Positions 48,001 to 55,345 of a stretch of 64,000 nucleotides of DNA are shown here, piece by piece (positions within the stretch are counted from its first letter, which is position 1; each line of letters starts with the position of its first letter). This DNA comes from Anagrus nilaparvatae. Taxonomy: Eukaryota; Arthropoda; Insecta; Hymenoptera; Mymaridae. Both the position numbers and the translations under genes were made by a program. The notes beneath the pieces were generated by a model. The model did no database searches. It saw nothing but the letters and a program-made list of their open reading frames with translations, and was not told where the DNA came from. Location of the stretch: NCBI GenBank assembly GCA_022575985.1, contig JAKSXM010000247.1, positions 2,565,501-2,629,500 on the forward strand, given 5' to 3'.

Positions 48001-50828
48001 CAAAAAACACCCCTTTCTTACCAACAATTTTTAGATTAAATAGCAAAAATCGTATATATTCGAAACATCTGAATCGTAAATTACAATTTATAGATGTAGA
48101 TGATCTAAAGATATCTCGAAAGATATTTGAAAAGTACCCAAAACTCCTTCCGTTTATTCCAACGTGCCTTTTGGGCCGAAAAACGCTGGGCTCAATTCTA
48201 TAACAATGTTATAAGATAGGGTTTTTAGGCAATTTTCCAAATAACGCTGTCATATTGCAAATCCACCGAAATACTACTATTTGGTTTCATTTTTTTTGTA
48301 TAAGTTCTACCTTTCATTCCCCATAGACCACAATATTTTATCACTTATTCTCTCGTCGCTATTGATAGTAAATCAAATGTCCATTTTTTGTCAAAAATGA
48401 CCAATTTTTAAATTGCTGTTAAAATTGTAATTTTTGATGAAAATGAGTTTTAAAGGTATCAAAAATTTTGTACAAGCTCTAAGTTTTGAAAAATTTTTTA
48501 GTCATTCCTTTTTGATTGTTTGTTTAGCGGATATGATAATTTAAAAAATGAATCTCAATTTTTAAGGTTTTCTTAAAACAAATCATATTTTATCAATATC
48601 TTTGTCGAAATGAATCTCCGAGAGGTCTAAATAGTCCTGTCACCAACAATGCTATTTAATGCCATAAAATGCCATAAAAGTTCCATGGAAAAAAATGGGT
48701 GGTATTTATGTTTTTTGACCCGCTGAACACGAATCCGGGGTCTATTTCGCAAAATTCGTGGTCAATTTTTTGATATTAACAAATTATTGAAAAATTGGCA
48801 TCAGTAATCAAAATTTTCTTAGGAGTGCGCCATTTTTTACACTAGGCGCACATTAGGTGTGCACTGAGTGGACCGCCCCTTGGAATAGAAAGAATAAATT
48901 TATTTATTTTTATACGACTTCATTCCTTTTTTCTTTACCCAATTAATTTTTATTACTCTCTATAATTTTTATGATTTTTTATTTCTTAAATATAGTTATA
49001 AAACTTGAATAAAAGTCAAAACAAAATATAAAAAACTTTTTTTTATCATAAAAGTTTGAAAATTTTTAATTTTCTCTTCGCTTATATTTTAGATTGAAGT
49101 AATTTTTAAAATATATATTTTCCTGAGAAATGCAATTTAATTTGGCAAAAATTTTCATGACTTTGCTGAATAAATTTTTGCAAGTATGTATTTCTTATGC
49201 GTAAGACACGTCGTTAAAAAAATAAAAATTTTAAATAAAGTTCACCGATATATTTTTTCATTTCAAGTACTAGAAATGCAGAAAATTTAGTTATTAAAAC
49301 TACTTCTATTGATGTCAAAAATTATGAACTCATAAAATAATATATGAGGAGACCAAAAATGTACCTTGAGTTTTTTTTATTATTTGCACTTTCGTGGATT
49401 ACATGAAAAAAAATTTTTAGTTTGACAACGTGCAAATTTGCAGGCTTGCATTTTCGAGCATTGTGGAAACAGCCTTCTAGGAAATAAAAATGCTGTAGAA
49501 ATTAGCATTCGATACATTCTGGTACGTTGAAAACACAGCTAGCAAACGAATTTAAATAATTACACGCAATAAATTAATTCAGAAGTTTTTTTTCTTATTC
49601 TATCGTAAACAATTACTCAGCTTATTTTTTAAACCTTGCTTACGCATTTCGTTTCCCTTTTTTTGAAATTCATTTAAAATCTACAAACTGATTCATTAAT
49701 TTATAGGTTTAATTGTATTTTGACAATAAAATAAATATTTTGCAAACACTATAGCGTTTAAAACAATTTCTCAAAAGATTTACCTGTTATAAATTTAGAT
49801 TATTTTGACCGCGCAAATTCTCTTACAGTTATATGACCACAGGTATTGATTTTTTTTTTAAATCTCCTTGAAACTTTTAGCTTTTTTACCAATATTAAAT
49901 TTTCTGGTCTATGGCCCTGGATGCGCGTCCGGCGAAGACCTATTTTCTCGACACAGACGCAGAAAAGTTTTATACGACCCTTGTCCATAAATAAAGAATG
50001 CCTAGAATTGCAGTTTACTATCCGAGGCGAATTATTTTTCTTTTTCGGCCATTCTTTACTTTTTTGGCGCGAGCCGTAAATATACTATTTCTCTAAACTT
50101 TTGGAATTGCTTCACAGACACTAACTTTTGGAATATGTAATTTTTGGAATAGAAATATTTTCAAGTCAAGGTGAGTATTAAAATTACGTTTTTTTTAATT
50201 CTCTTTGAAATATTAAAATTAAAGTATTTTACTATAATTATGCGTTTACAAAACTTTTAATTAAATATAAATATTTTATGTTAACTTCTTCAAGACAGTT
50301 TGATAAATTTGATCAAACTAACGCCTTTACCTCATTTTAAATGACTAATGTAATTTTAACATGTGTATATTAAAGCAGACGTCAAGAATTAACATGAACG
50401 ATAACTGCTAACATAATTTAGCACTTAAATATTTTCAAATTATCCATTGTGCTTTTAATGTCAATTTTACTGTCAAGTTTTATTCGAAAAATTTTTATGA
50501 GTTTAAAGAAGAAGGTCAGGTTCAAGATAATTTATCCAAAGACCAAATTGAAAACAAAAAACAGTTTAGAAATTAAAAATTTTTTTTGAGCGTTTCGTGT
50601 TGTCGATGATTGAGATATTATAAAATAAAAAAATTAGTTTCTCAACTTACCATTTGGATTTTGAAATTCTCCCCAACTTGGATAAAACGTCGTGGTAACT
50701 TGTAGTGCAAGAGCAAGTACAACTAGAAATAATGCATAACCGGCATAACGTGCCACTAGGGCGCGCTTTTCTCCACGGCCTGCATCGGTAAAGCCGACAG
50801 CCGCGTGTACGCTTGCAATTTCGGCCAT
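2876..50828 (-). CDS. claudin-like four-pass membrane protein, 5 coding exons, 248 aa
   Basis: Coding segments 50828-50651, 14306-14199, 9530-9366, 6160-6063 and 3073-2876 join with GT-AG introns in phases 1, 1, 1 and 0 and leave one open frame of 248 codons. Predicted membrane segments lie near residues 28-49, 99-125, 137-162 and 178-199. The first extracellular loop has W52, G70-P71-W72, C75 and C85. In claudins the signature is W-GLW-C-C, with a W to C distance of 3 and a C to C distance of 10, both matched here; the only change is P for L. The basic His/Arg-rich tail (204-248) should be cytoplasmic. Such proteins build septate junctions in insect epithelia. I infer membership of the claudin/PMP22 superfamily, but cannot say which insect member (mega, sinuous, kune-kune or an unnamed paralogue). 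The coding fraction is very small because intron 1 spans about 36 kb. Confidence 0.85.
3074..6062 (-). other. intron 4, about 3.0 kb
   Basis: Phase 0 GT-AG intron between exons 4 and 5. Apart from the family F1 copy at its exon 5 end and a short AAT-repeat tract near 5070-5090, I see only A+T-rich sequence. Confidence 0.75.
3405..3565 (+). repeat. dispersed repeat family F1, copy 1
   Basis: Several tandem variants of a motif like GGACTTAGAATAATTTGG (spacing about 22-26 bp) are followed by a CATGCTCATTGGTTGTG...ACACACAAACC block. The same arrangement recurs near 7190, 33240 and 58260 on this strand and near 57000 on the other. The copy lies just upstream (minus-strand sense) of exon 5, inside intron 4. 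Confidence 0.55.
6063..6160 (-). CDS. coding exon 4 of the claudin-like gene
   Basis: The 98-nt exon completes A151 and encodes residues 152-183. The acceptor is TATTTTCAG and the donor is GTACGT. It ends helix 3, then supplies the polar second extracellular loop (about 164-177, with the run TDDRDN) and the start of helix 4. It ends on a codon boundary (phase 0), unlike the three earlier introns. Confidence 0.86.
6161..9365 (-). other. intron 3, about 3.2 kb
   Basis: Phase 1 GT-AG intron between exons 3 and 4. It holds one family F1 copy near 7185-7400. Nothing else stands out. Confidence 0.75.
7185..7400 (+). repeat. dispersed repeat family F1, copy 2
   Basis: The tandem motif GGACTTAGAATAACTC / GGACTTAGAAGAATTTTGG is followed by a CATGTT...GTGACTTCACAAACCAGTT block. 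It lies in intron 3 and is more diverged than copies 1 and 5. Confidence 0.5.
9366..9530 (-). CDS. coding exon 3 of the claudin-like gene
   Basis: The 165-nt exon completes W96 and encodes residues 97-150, ending one base into codon 151. The acceptor is TTATACAG and the donor is G|GTGAGT. It encodes membrane helix 2 (about 99-125, Ala/Val/Leu-rich), a short basic cytoplasmic turn around K130-R131, and most of helix 3. The opposite strand carries an open frame here (9405-9638) that is only a shadow of this exon. Confidence 0.87.
9531..14198 (-). other. intron 2, about 4.7 kb
   Basis: Phase 1 GT-AG intron between exons 2 and 3. It contains the imperfect inverted repeat at 10337-10616 and a more complex patch near 12600-12850 that may be an old repeat fragment. 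Confidence 0.75.
10337..10616. repeat. imperfect inverted repeat, about 280 bp
   Basis: Arms near 10337-10395 and 10561-10616 share ATTCCAA(T/C)CA(C/T)TCATTTTT in inverted orientation plus a GCCCAGACCTAAA / TTTAGGGTC-like part. The match is interrupted by an indel. It looks like an old fold-back element; no target duplication was found. It lies in intron 2. Confidence 0.35.
14199..14306 (-). CDS. coding exon 2 of the claudin-like gene
   Basis: The 108-nt exon completes codon 60 and encodes residues 61-95, ending one base into codon 96. It follows a TTTTACAG acceptor and ends at a GTAAGTAC donor. It carries the extracellular-loop signature: G70-P71-W72, then C75 and C85 with nine residues between, which would form the loop disulfide as in claudins. 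The flanking introns are 36344 bp upstream and 4668 bp downstream. Confidence 0.88.
16200..16290 (+). repeat. dispersed repeat family F2, copy 1
   Basis: The block TTCAAAACTGTACC followed by a Thr/Pro-like string of TTTACC and CGGGTCGGGTAACCG resembles blocks near 20850-20955 and, in both orientations, near 32300-32610. It is probably a fragment of a dispersed element. Confidence 0.4.
17896..17903. repeat. 8-bp target site duplication (left), GTTAAAAT
   Basis: Directly precedes the CAGAGCTGGG end and is identical to the 8 bases after the opposite end. Confidence 0.85.
18065..18290. repeat. long inverted repeat inside the hAT-type element
   Basis: The best arms are near 18114-18145 and 18225-18256; about 31 of 32 bases pair (including GGTTGGCCATACACA). 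Weaker pairing continues outwards through CTACAATAGCCACATAC. The enclosed spacer of about 79 bp (18146-18224) differs in composition and could be a later insertion or the original loop. Confidence 0.7.
18300..18680. repeat. 43-bp minisatellite with orientation switch
   Basis: Units such as CATACGGACCCGTGAGCATT followed by ATGAAAATACCC and TCTATACG recur at about 43 bp. Units left of about 18414 read as the reverse complement (GGTATTTTCATAATGC), those to the right as GCATTATGAAAATACC, so the array is a large palindrome around that point. The open frame reading through 18382-18648 is a by-product of the repeat. Confidence 0.75.
18737..19385. repeat. 96-bp tandem repeat, at least five units
   Basis: The landmark CGGCTCCCGTATT (or a close variant) occurs at 18833, 18929, 19025, 19121 and 19217, with a degenerate copy at 19313: an exact 96-base step each time. 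Each unit contains the dyad CCGTATGGATTTTCATACGG and a second dyad, CAATACGGGAGCCGTAT against TACGGCTCCCGTATTG. Divergence rises towards both edges, as expected for arrays homogenised from the middle. Confidence 0.85.
19418..19425. repeat. 8-bp target site duplication (right), GTTAAAAT
   Basis: Directly follows the CCCAGCTCTG end and is identical to 17896-17903. Confidence 0.85.
20840..20960 (+). repeat. dispersed repeat family F2, copy 2
   Basis: TTCCGATTCAAAACTGTACC is followed by TTTACCCGAAAATTAACCCG and GTCGGGTAACCGTATG, matching the order seen near 16200. Confidence 0.45.
22237..23077. mobile_element. large fold-back element, about 840 bp
   Basis: The left arm (about 22237-22540) and right arm (about 22801-23077) are diverged reverse complements along nearly their whole length. 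Shared landmarks are TAGTAGTAG/GATCC, TCGAATTAGACCTCT, TACTCTACTCAT and TTTTTTGAACATAAAAAA. The central loop is about 260 bp and has no open frame of note. No target duplication was identified. Arms this long relative to the loop suggest a fold-back or MITE-type DNA transposon. Confidence 0.65.
24235..24401 (+). repeat. MITE family F3, copy 1
   Basis: It begins near TTTAGAAATTAAATAGTATA, runs through TTTACGGCTCG and AAGTAAAGAATGGCC, and closes with ATTCTTTATTTATGGACAAG then GGCCGTATAAAA. The two halves pair imperfectly (AAAGAATGGCCCAAATCGCA with TGCGATTTGGGTCATTCTTT), forming a hairpin. A second copy lies inverted at 49958-50100. Confidence 0.6.
24587..24714. repeat. near-perfect hairpin, 128 bp
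   Basis: Arms of about 34 bp (24587-24620 and 24681-24714) contain GAAAAATTAATTTTAGTGAA and its complement and differ at one or two bases. The loop is about 60 bp. It is probably a small MITE; the near-identity of the arms suggests it is young. Confidence 0.65.
25000..32270. other. intron 1 stretch without clear genes
   Basis: A+T-rich sequence with homopolymer runs. Two patches of more complex sequence stand out: about 29030-29120 (CCGGCTGGTAGGCACCGG and a neighbouring CT-rich run) and about 30785-31110. Neither has a coding frame. No structured element could be delimited. Confidence 0.5.
32300..32610. repeat. dispersed repeat family F2, inverted pair of copies
   Basis: A minus-strand block at about 32300-32395 (GGTACAGTTTTGAACCGAAA) faces a plus-strand block at about 32540-32610 (CCGATTTAAAACTGTACCCG). 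Their spacing suggests they may be the two ends of one element of about 300 bp. Confidence 0.45.
33235..33400 (+). repeat. dispersed repeat family F1, copy 3
   Basis: Degenerate GGGACGTAATTTCAG and GGACTTAATTTGG motifs precede CATGGTCATTGGTTATG, in the same order as copy 1. This is the most diverged plus-strand copy. Confidence 0.4.
35242..35387. repeat. perfect 30-bp inverted repeat, 146-bp hairpin element
   Basis: Arms 35242-35271 and 35358-35387 are exact complements over about 30 bases (start GAGTAATTTTTACTGTATTT). Outside the left arm is TACACTGAGAAAA, a motif resembling the ends of other small elements in this window. The short open frame across it is not considered a gene. Confidence 0.65.
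36848..37560. mobile_element. inverted-repeat element family F4, copy 1
   Basis: Arms at about 36848-36956 and 37447-37560 are reverse complements over about 110 bp. Landmarks are TTTATTATTGCTGTAAAAAA, TTAGCAT and GGAAATTTCCCTG, and TATCCGATTC. The interior includes a GGTCACGTGACTTGGCAGG stretch. Sequence to the right, up to about 37710, also matches a second copy at 58692-59271. No coding frame. Confidence 0.6.
37720..41440. other. intron 1 stretch, nothing clear
   Basis: A+T-rich sequence with homopolymer tracts and short open frames that resemble nothing I recognise. Confidence 0.45.
41448..41652. mobile_element. MITE with CACGGAGAAAAA ends and TA target duplication, 205 bp
   Basis: CACGGAGAAAAA at the left and TTTTTCTCCGTG at the right are exact complements and each end is bordered by TA. 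The interior is A+T-rich with several TTATAAAATTTT-type dyads. Consistent with a Tc1/mariner-type MITE. Confidence 0.65.
42000..47600. other. intron 1 stretch, mostly featureless
   Basis: Apart from the small MITE at 44281-44380 and an A16 tract at 45060-45075, I see no structured element. The part near 46820-47240 is slightly less A+T-rich and could be conserved non-coding sequence. Confidence 0.45.
44281..44380. mobile_element. 100-bp MITE with CACTGTAAAAAACTA ends
   Basis: Left end CACTGTAAAAAACTA and right end TAGTTTTTTACAGAG are nearly exact inverted repeats, bordered by TA on both sides. The rest folds partly on itself. A similar ACACTGTAAAAA end occurs near 63133. Confidence 0.6.
47616..47623. 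repeat. 8-bp target site duplication (left), GAATAGAA
   Basis: Directly precedes the CAAGGGGCGG end; identical to 48883-48890. Confidence 0.8.
47624..48882. mobile_element. hAT-like non-autonomous element, 1259 bp, with about 100-bp inverted ends
   Basis: The ends read CAAGGGGCGGTCCACTCAG and its exact complement, and inverted similarity continues inwards for about 100 bp (through ATGGCGCACTCCTAAGAAAA). An exact 8-bp duplication GAATAGAA flanks it (47616-47623 and 48883-48890). The 8-bp duplication with a CA start fits hAT; P-like elements also make 8-bp duplications, so the superfamily is not certain. There is no transposase frame. The left end carries extra GTGTGC-type repeats compared with the right. 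Confidence 0.8.
48883..48890. repeat. 8-bp target site duplication (right), GAATAGAA
   Basis: Directly follows the CCGCCCCTTG end; identical to 47616-47623. Confidence 0.8.
49958..50100 (-). repeat. MITE family F3, copy 2
   Basis: Read on the minus strand it matches 24235-24401: AATAGTATATTTACGGCTCG, AAGTAAAGAATGGCC, a CGCCTCGGATAGTAAACTGC segment, then CATTCTTTATTTATGGACAA and GTCGTATAAAA. It lies about 550 bp inside intron 1 from exon 1. More complex sequence continues to about 49900. Confidence 0.6.
50651..50828 (-). CDS. coding exon 1 of the claudin-like gene
   Basis: This exon encodes residues 1-59 plus the first base of codon 60. The start ATG at 50828-50826 has A at -3 and G at +4, a good animal context. 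A short charged N terminus is followed by the first membrane helix (about residues 28-49, rich in L, V and A), then the start of extracellular loop 1 with W52. The exon closes at a consensus donor (G|GTAAGT). It is clearly richer in G+C than the surrounding sequence. A second ATG lies 7 nt upstream in another frame (see findings). Confidence 0.88.
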
Positions 50829-50881
50829 CCTTCATGCCTCTTTGATATTTGACTTTAAAATATAAATCTCTAGAACTGTTT
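50829..50881 (-). other. 5' UTR part of coding exon 1
   Basis: The sequence between an acceptor-like TTTTAAAACAG and the start codon. It contains an out-of-frame ATG seven bases before the chosen start. If the acceptor is used, the 5' UTR portion of the exon is about 52 nt. Confidence 0.4.
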
Positions 50882-53800
50882 TAAAAAATAAATAAGCATT
50901 TTTTCCTTTTTCTTTGCGTTTATCGTAATAAATTTACGTTGACATAACTTTTCTATATAACGGTTCTTTAGAGTGGACAGAACACACTATCATTTGGTTT
51001 ATCACAGCTTAGATTGCCAATATTTAAAGTGAAAACAAGTTGGAACAACTGGTAGAACAACAATAAAAAGACGCAGAGAAAAAGAAAGATTACTTTTGGA
51101 ATTCGCGATTTCCTCCTTTTCCTTTATTGTTGTTATTGTTGTTGTCCGACAAGTTTTGGACAACCACTTTATAAATTTACTATAAAATACTACACTTTTT
51201 TATTTATAAGAAATGAAATATAATATAAAGAAAGAAAGCCAAAAAAGAGTTTTTTTAGAAAGAGAGAAGCGATGTTGGTCACGAAACCGGTTTTTGCGGA
51301 CGATACTTGATTTTGAAATAAGAAGTTATGTGTATAAACACCTCGGAGAAAAAAATCTCTCTTATTTTTTTTTGCAAATGTACCACCCTCTTATCCTTCT
51401 TCTCTTATTGATTAACTTTCACATAATACTTTTTATTGATGTGATTTTTTCTTTCTGTTGTTAAGTATCCAATCCATTGATCAAAAAGTATCAGTTCTTG
51501 TTGTGATCTTCTTCTTCCTTTTGTATTAAAGTACGACCTTTAAAAGAGAAAAAAGTATTCTTTAATCGATATGGCCATTTATTATAGGAATAATTTTGTT
51601 TAATGGGGTCAGTGAAAGTATAATGTCATCAAAAAATAAAAGTAATTTCTTGTAAATAAAAATATTTCTTGATTTGTTAAATCATCAAAATGCATTTTTA
51701 GTATTATTCAGTGTCGAAAGAAGATTTTAGATTAAACAGGATGATTGTACTATTGTTAAAAATGTTATTATCATCCTTGGAACAACGATTTATCATAAAT
51801 TAAATACTCCCAGAATAAAGGATTACACCGTTCCTGTTATTCTTTTGTTTTATTAAATATTTAATATTTTACTTCACATCATTACAAGGATTTAGTTAAA
51901 TTTTTAAAATATCTTTTGGATTAACCAATTAATTATATCAACAACAACAAAAAGTCTATTATATGCGTTAAATATTATTTTTCTGCTTACGTAACGTATT
52001 TTTAACGAGTTACGTAAGTTTGAGGTATGTGTGTGTGTGTATAACTAGATTTAATAACCATTCTGCATATATAAACTGTTATTACTATATCACATAGTAA
52101 TAATGAAATAAATAAGAGATTGGGGTGTGTTGATAGTTTTTTAATAGATCGAATAGATCGAATACTTTCGAGGGTATTAATTTCGTTCTTTATCGAAATC
52201 AACGAATTACTTGCTTAAAATACGACTCAATAGTATTAGCAGGTGAAGGAAATTAAAGCTTCTTGAAAATTTAATGTATTTATTTCTTATCAATAAAAAT
52301 ATAATTTACTTTTTCAAGCTAATCGTCCATTTTCATCTATGAAATAACTTTACAACGATTAAAAATCTTGGTTATATAATAGTTAATATGGTATCATGTC
52401 ACCCTAACGAAAAACGTGCCAATTTATATAGAAAAACGTGATTTTTGACATAAATGATTAACACTGGGTATAATAGTGCGGACGTCATTCCAGCATTTAT
52501 CAAACCAAAATAGAGATTGAAGGGAGATATGAAAAAATGTATTACGTGAGCTGGTATAATAAGGGGGTGGTTATTTTCGATGGCTATATCCCTCAATGTC
52601 CACAATTATGCTTATTATCATTTCACTCCAAGATTTAATAAACCAACCGTGGGAAATAAATCAGTAAAGTTTTTAATTTTTATAGTAAATCTACGATATC
52701 CTGCATGCACACAACACTGGTCTAAAAATAAATTTAATTATTTTATCTATAAAAATGCATTCAAATTAAAATTCATTATCGACATCCAACCCTCTTTAAA
52801 TTCTAAGCTTAGTTTTTACTTATTGTTAGCAATAAATCCTACTAAAGAGGAGATTTTTTCTTTGAAATTCAATTCCCATATTTCTGTTGCAACTGATATA
52901 CCTTTTTTTGAATTCCAGCATTTTAGTAGTTTATTCAAAGTTTGATTGGGTCTTATACGAATTTTAAGTACGTACAAAAAGTAAAACAACAACAGTACAT
53001 TGAAAAAGAAGATTAAGATTTCAGGAAACATGCAAAATCGATATTTTAAGGAGCTGCTCTCGAAGAAAAAGTAGTTGAACATAAAAATATTATTCAAGTA
53101 TATAAAAGCTAAATTTAGCATTTAATTGAATTAAAAAAGACTGTATAAAAATGCTTCTAGCAATAATTCCAAAACTAAGGAGTGAAAGTACAGTTTTAAA
53201 AGAGAGAAAAAAAAAAGTTATTCCTCGTGAATCCTCAAGATTACTTAAAAACAACGAAATCATCGCAAATATGTCTCCAACTAACCCCAATCTCTCTTAG
53301 TATCAAATATAAAAGTGCATTTACAAAAAATAAATATTATGTATAAAGTATACTTGACACTTATTTTTCTTTGTCATCTCGCTCTTTTTTTTATATCAAA
53401 ACATTACATTTAATTTGTATAAATATGTTATTAAAACACATAACCTCCATGCATGATTAATTATCCGTTATATCAACTACTACTATATATTTAAAACGAA
53501 TATAATAAAAAAAAGTACAAAAGGTAAAACAATAAAATGTACATATTTTTTATTCTTTTTTTACTTTTATATGGGACAATTCACGTTAATTTAGTAAGTT
53601 ACTTTTTTTTAATTGTAAAAGTCAGTTTGAATTTGATCACTCAGGCTTGGAACCAAATTCCAGGGCAAAGTTCTTGACTATAAGTTCAGATTATCCGAAA
53701 AAATTGGAAAACCCTTGAGCTTATGTTAAAATTTTTGATGACTCAGAGGTATCGAAGGCGAGAATAATAAAATTACCCAGAAATTTTTTTCTCGTGGTTT

Positions 53801-55227
53801 CTGAAATGAATCAAAATTACGAGGGTGCAAAAAAATTTATTATGCCTTGCCTTGGTATTGAGATATTTCGAGGGAGTTCCCAGTGACTTGGAAACTTTAA
53901 AAATTCAAATGACTGAAGTGACGTCAAAGACTCCATATACACCTGCATAATTTTGATGAAAAAGTTGTTCAATAAAAAAGTGAAAAAGTTTTTGAAAAAA
54001 AAAAGGATACTGAGAAACAGAAACGCAATAATGCAAAAAGTCTATTATAATATAATATCAACAACTAATAAATATTTTACACACACACAACCTTTGTATA
54101 CAGATAAATAAATATTTAGAATTCTTTCGAGTGTACGTGAGTTGGAGAGAGGTTTTCGTGTTTGCCGGGTATATAACATAACATGTATAGGATCTAATGC
54201 ATGTAGTACATTCACATATCATACATAATATTATTTTATATAAAACGCGTGCTAAACAAAATGTAACGATCGATCGTTTTTTAAATATGAGTTTATTTAC
54301 CTTTTTTTATATCTCCATGCTCGAAAATTCGAATAAATTAGTAATTAAATTACATTTTCCTTTTTTCAAATTATATTTACTTTATAACAAATTAGAAACC
54401 GCACCTATTTAAATTCACATCTTTGCACTTGTCATGTGTTGAACTCAAATTCCATTTTTTATATCGATTTTCAAATGCTTGCACACCTTTTTTCCTATTT
54501 TTTTAAATACCACTCACGTGCTTTTTATTTTTGTTATTTTTCGAGATTCATGACGATTTATCCCTTTTTACTTCTCAACCTTCTTTTTCGTACGAGTCAA
54601 GAAATTATTATTCATTTTTTTAAAAACAAGATTATGTATGCACAGAAATTTATTCCTACTTATACAACTTTTCTCTTTTTGCAAGGTCTTTCTTGTGGTC
54701 TTTTTATTTCGTAATTTTTTTAGGATTATTTTTGCACCTTGGAATTTCACTTGTTACTTTATACTTTTTTTAATATGCAATTAATTTATTATATAATTTT
54801 TCTTTTTTAATCTACTTTGAGTCTTAAAGAACATCCTGTTTTCTCCTAGACAACTTGTGATTAAAATTATTTTTTTAAAAAACTTTCGAATTTTACAAAG
54901 CACAGAAAAAAGGCACTCGAAAATCTTTGATTTATCACAAAAATAATTTTCACAGAAATTTCAATTGAAAAATTCAAAAATCACTAATTATTTGTTTGTA
55001 CTTGCGTAGTAAGATTTTCGTTGTCAAAGAAACTAAAAAACCAATAAAAAAACCGGCAAACTTGTTCCTTTTCGTAAACGTTTGAATATCGATCGAAGTG
55101 TTAAACAGAGAAAATCGTCGGCAAATTGTAAGGTTAGCAAAAAATTTTGGATGAAAAAAAAATTCAAAATTTCTAACTAGCAAGTAAACGTAGATTTTAC
55201 ATAATTAAGGAAGAAAAAAAAAATTAC
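50882..55227. other. upstream flank or leader intron, no clear gene
   Basis: A+T-rich. It includes a short (GT)n tract at about 52026-52041. Several open frames up to 121 codons occur on both strands (for example 52580-52945) but overlap each other, have no recognisable domain and share the composition of the flank. Confidence 0.45.
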
Positions 55228-55345
55228 CGATCGCTCGTAAAATTCGCGTGTGTACGAGCCTGCGCGGTAAATCGAAGACTGTTGACGATGAGGCCAAGAG
55301 AGGCAAATTCACGTTATCCATAAGTGCACGAGCAAAGGTGGGAAC
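55228..55345 (-). promoter_or_regulatory. possible 5' leader exon and promoter region
   Basis: On the minus strand this patch is markedly richer in G+C than its surroundings and ends at a donor-like CG|GTAATT near 55227. A TATA-like TTTTATAC lies near 55350. An acceptor-like TTTTAAAACAG at about 50881 precedes the exon with the start codon, so splicing across about 4.3 kb would attach this leader. The leader contains an ATG (near 55322) whose frame stays open to the donor. This is inference from signals and composition only. Confidence 0.35.

Larger units (their letters stand above)
14307..50650 (-). other. intron 1 of the claudin-like gene, about 36.3 kb
   Basis: GT-AG intron, phase 1, between the first membrane helix exon and the loop-signature exon. 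It holds most of the structured repeats of the window (listed separately). Between them I see A+T-rich non-coding sequence with no exon-like open frame. Short open frames here have no recognisable domain and have the composition of the surrounding DNA. Confidence 0.8.

Noticed and set aside
50647..50835. 62-codon frame starting at the upstream ATG as the main protein
   Set aside because: It lacks the membrane helix and does not join to exon 2; the 50828 start gives the claudin fold.
52026..52041. (GT)n tract as a functional site
   Set aside because: Ordinary microsatellite; similar short (CA)n tracts occur near 54061 and 55766.
52580..52945. 121-codon open frame, the longest in the window
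   Set aside because: It overlaps a 101-codon frame on the other strand, has no recognisable domain, and its codon use mirrors the A+T-rich background.
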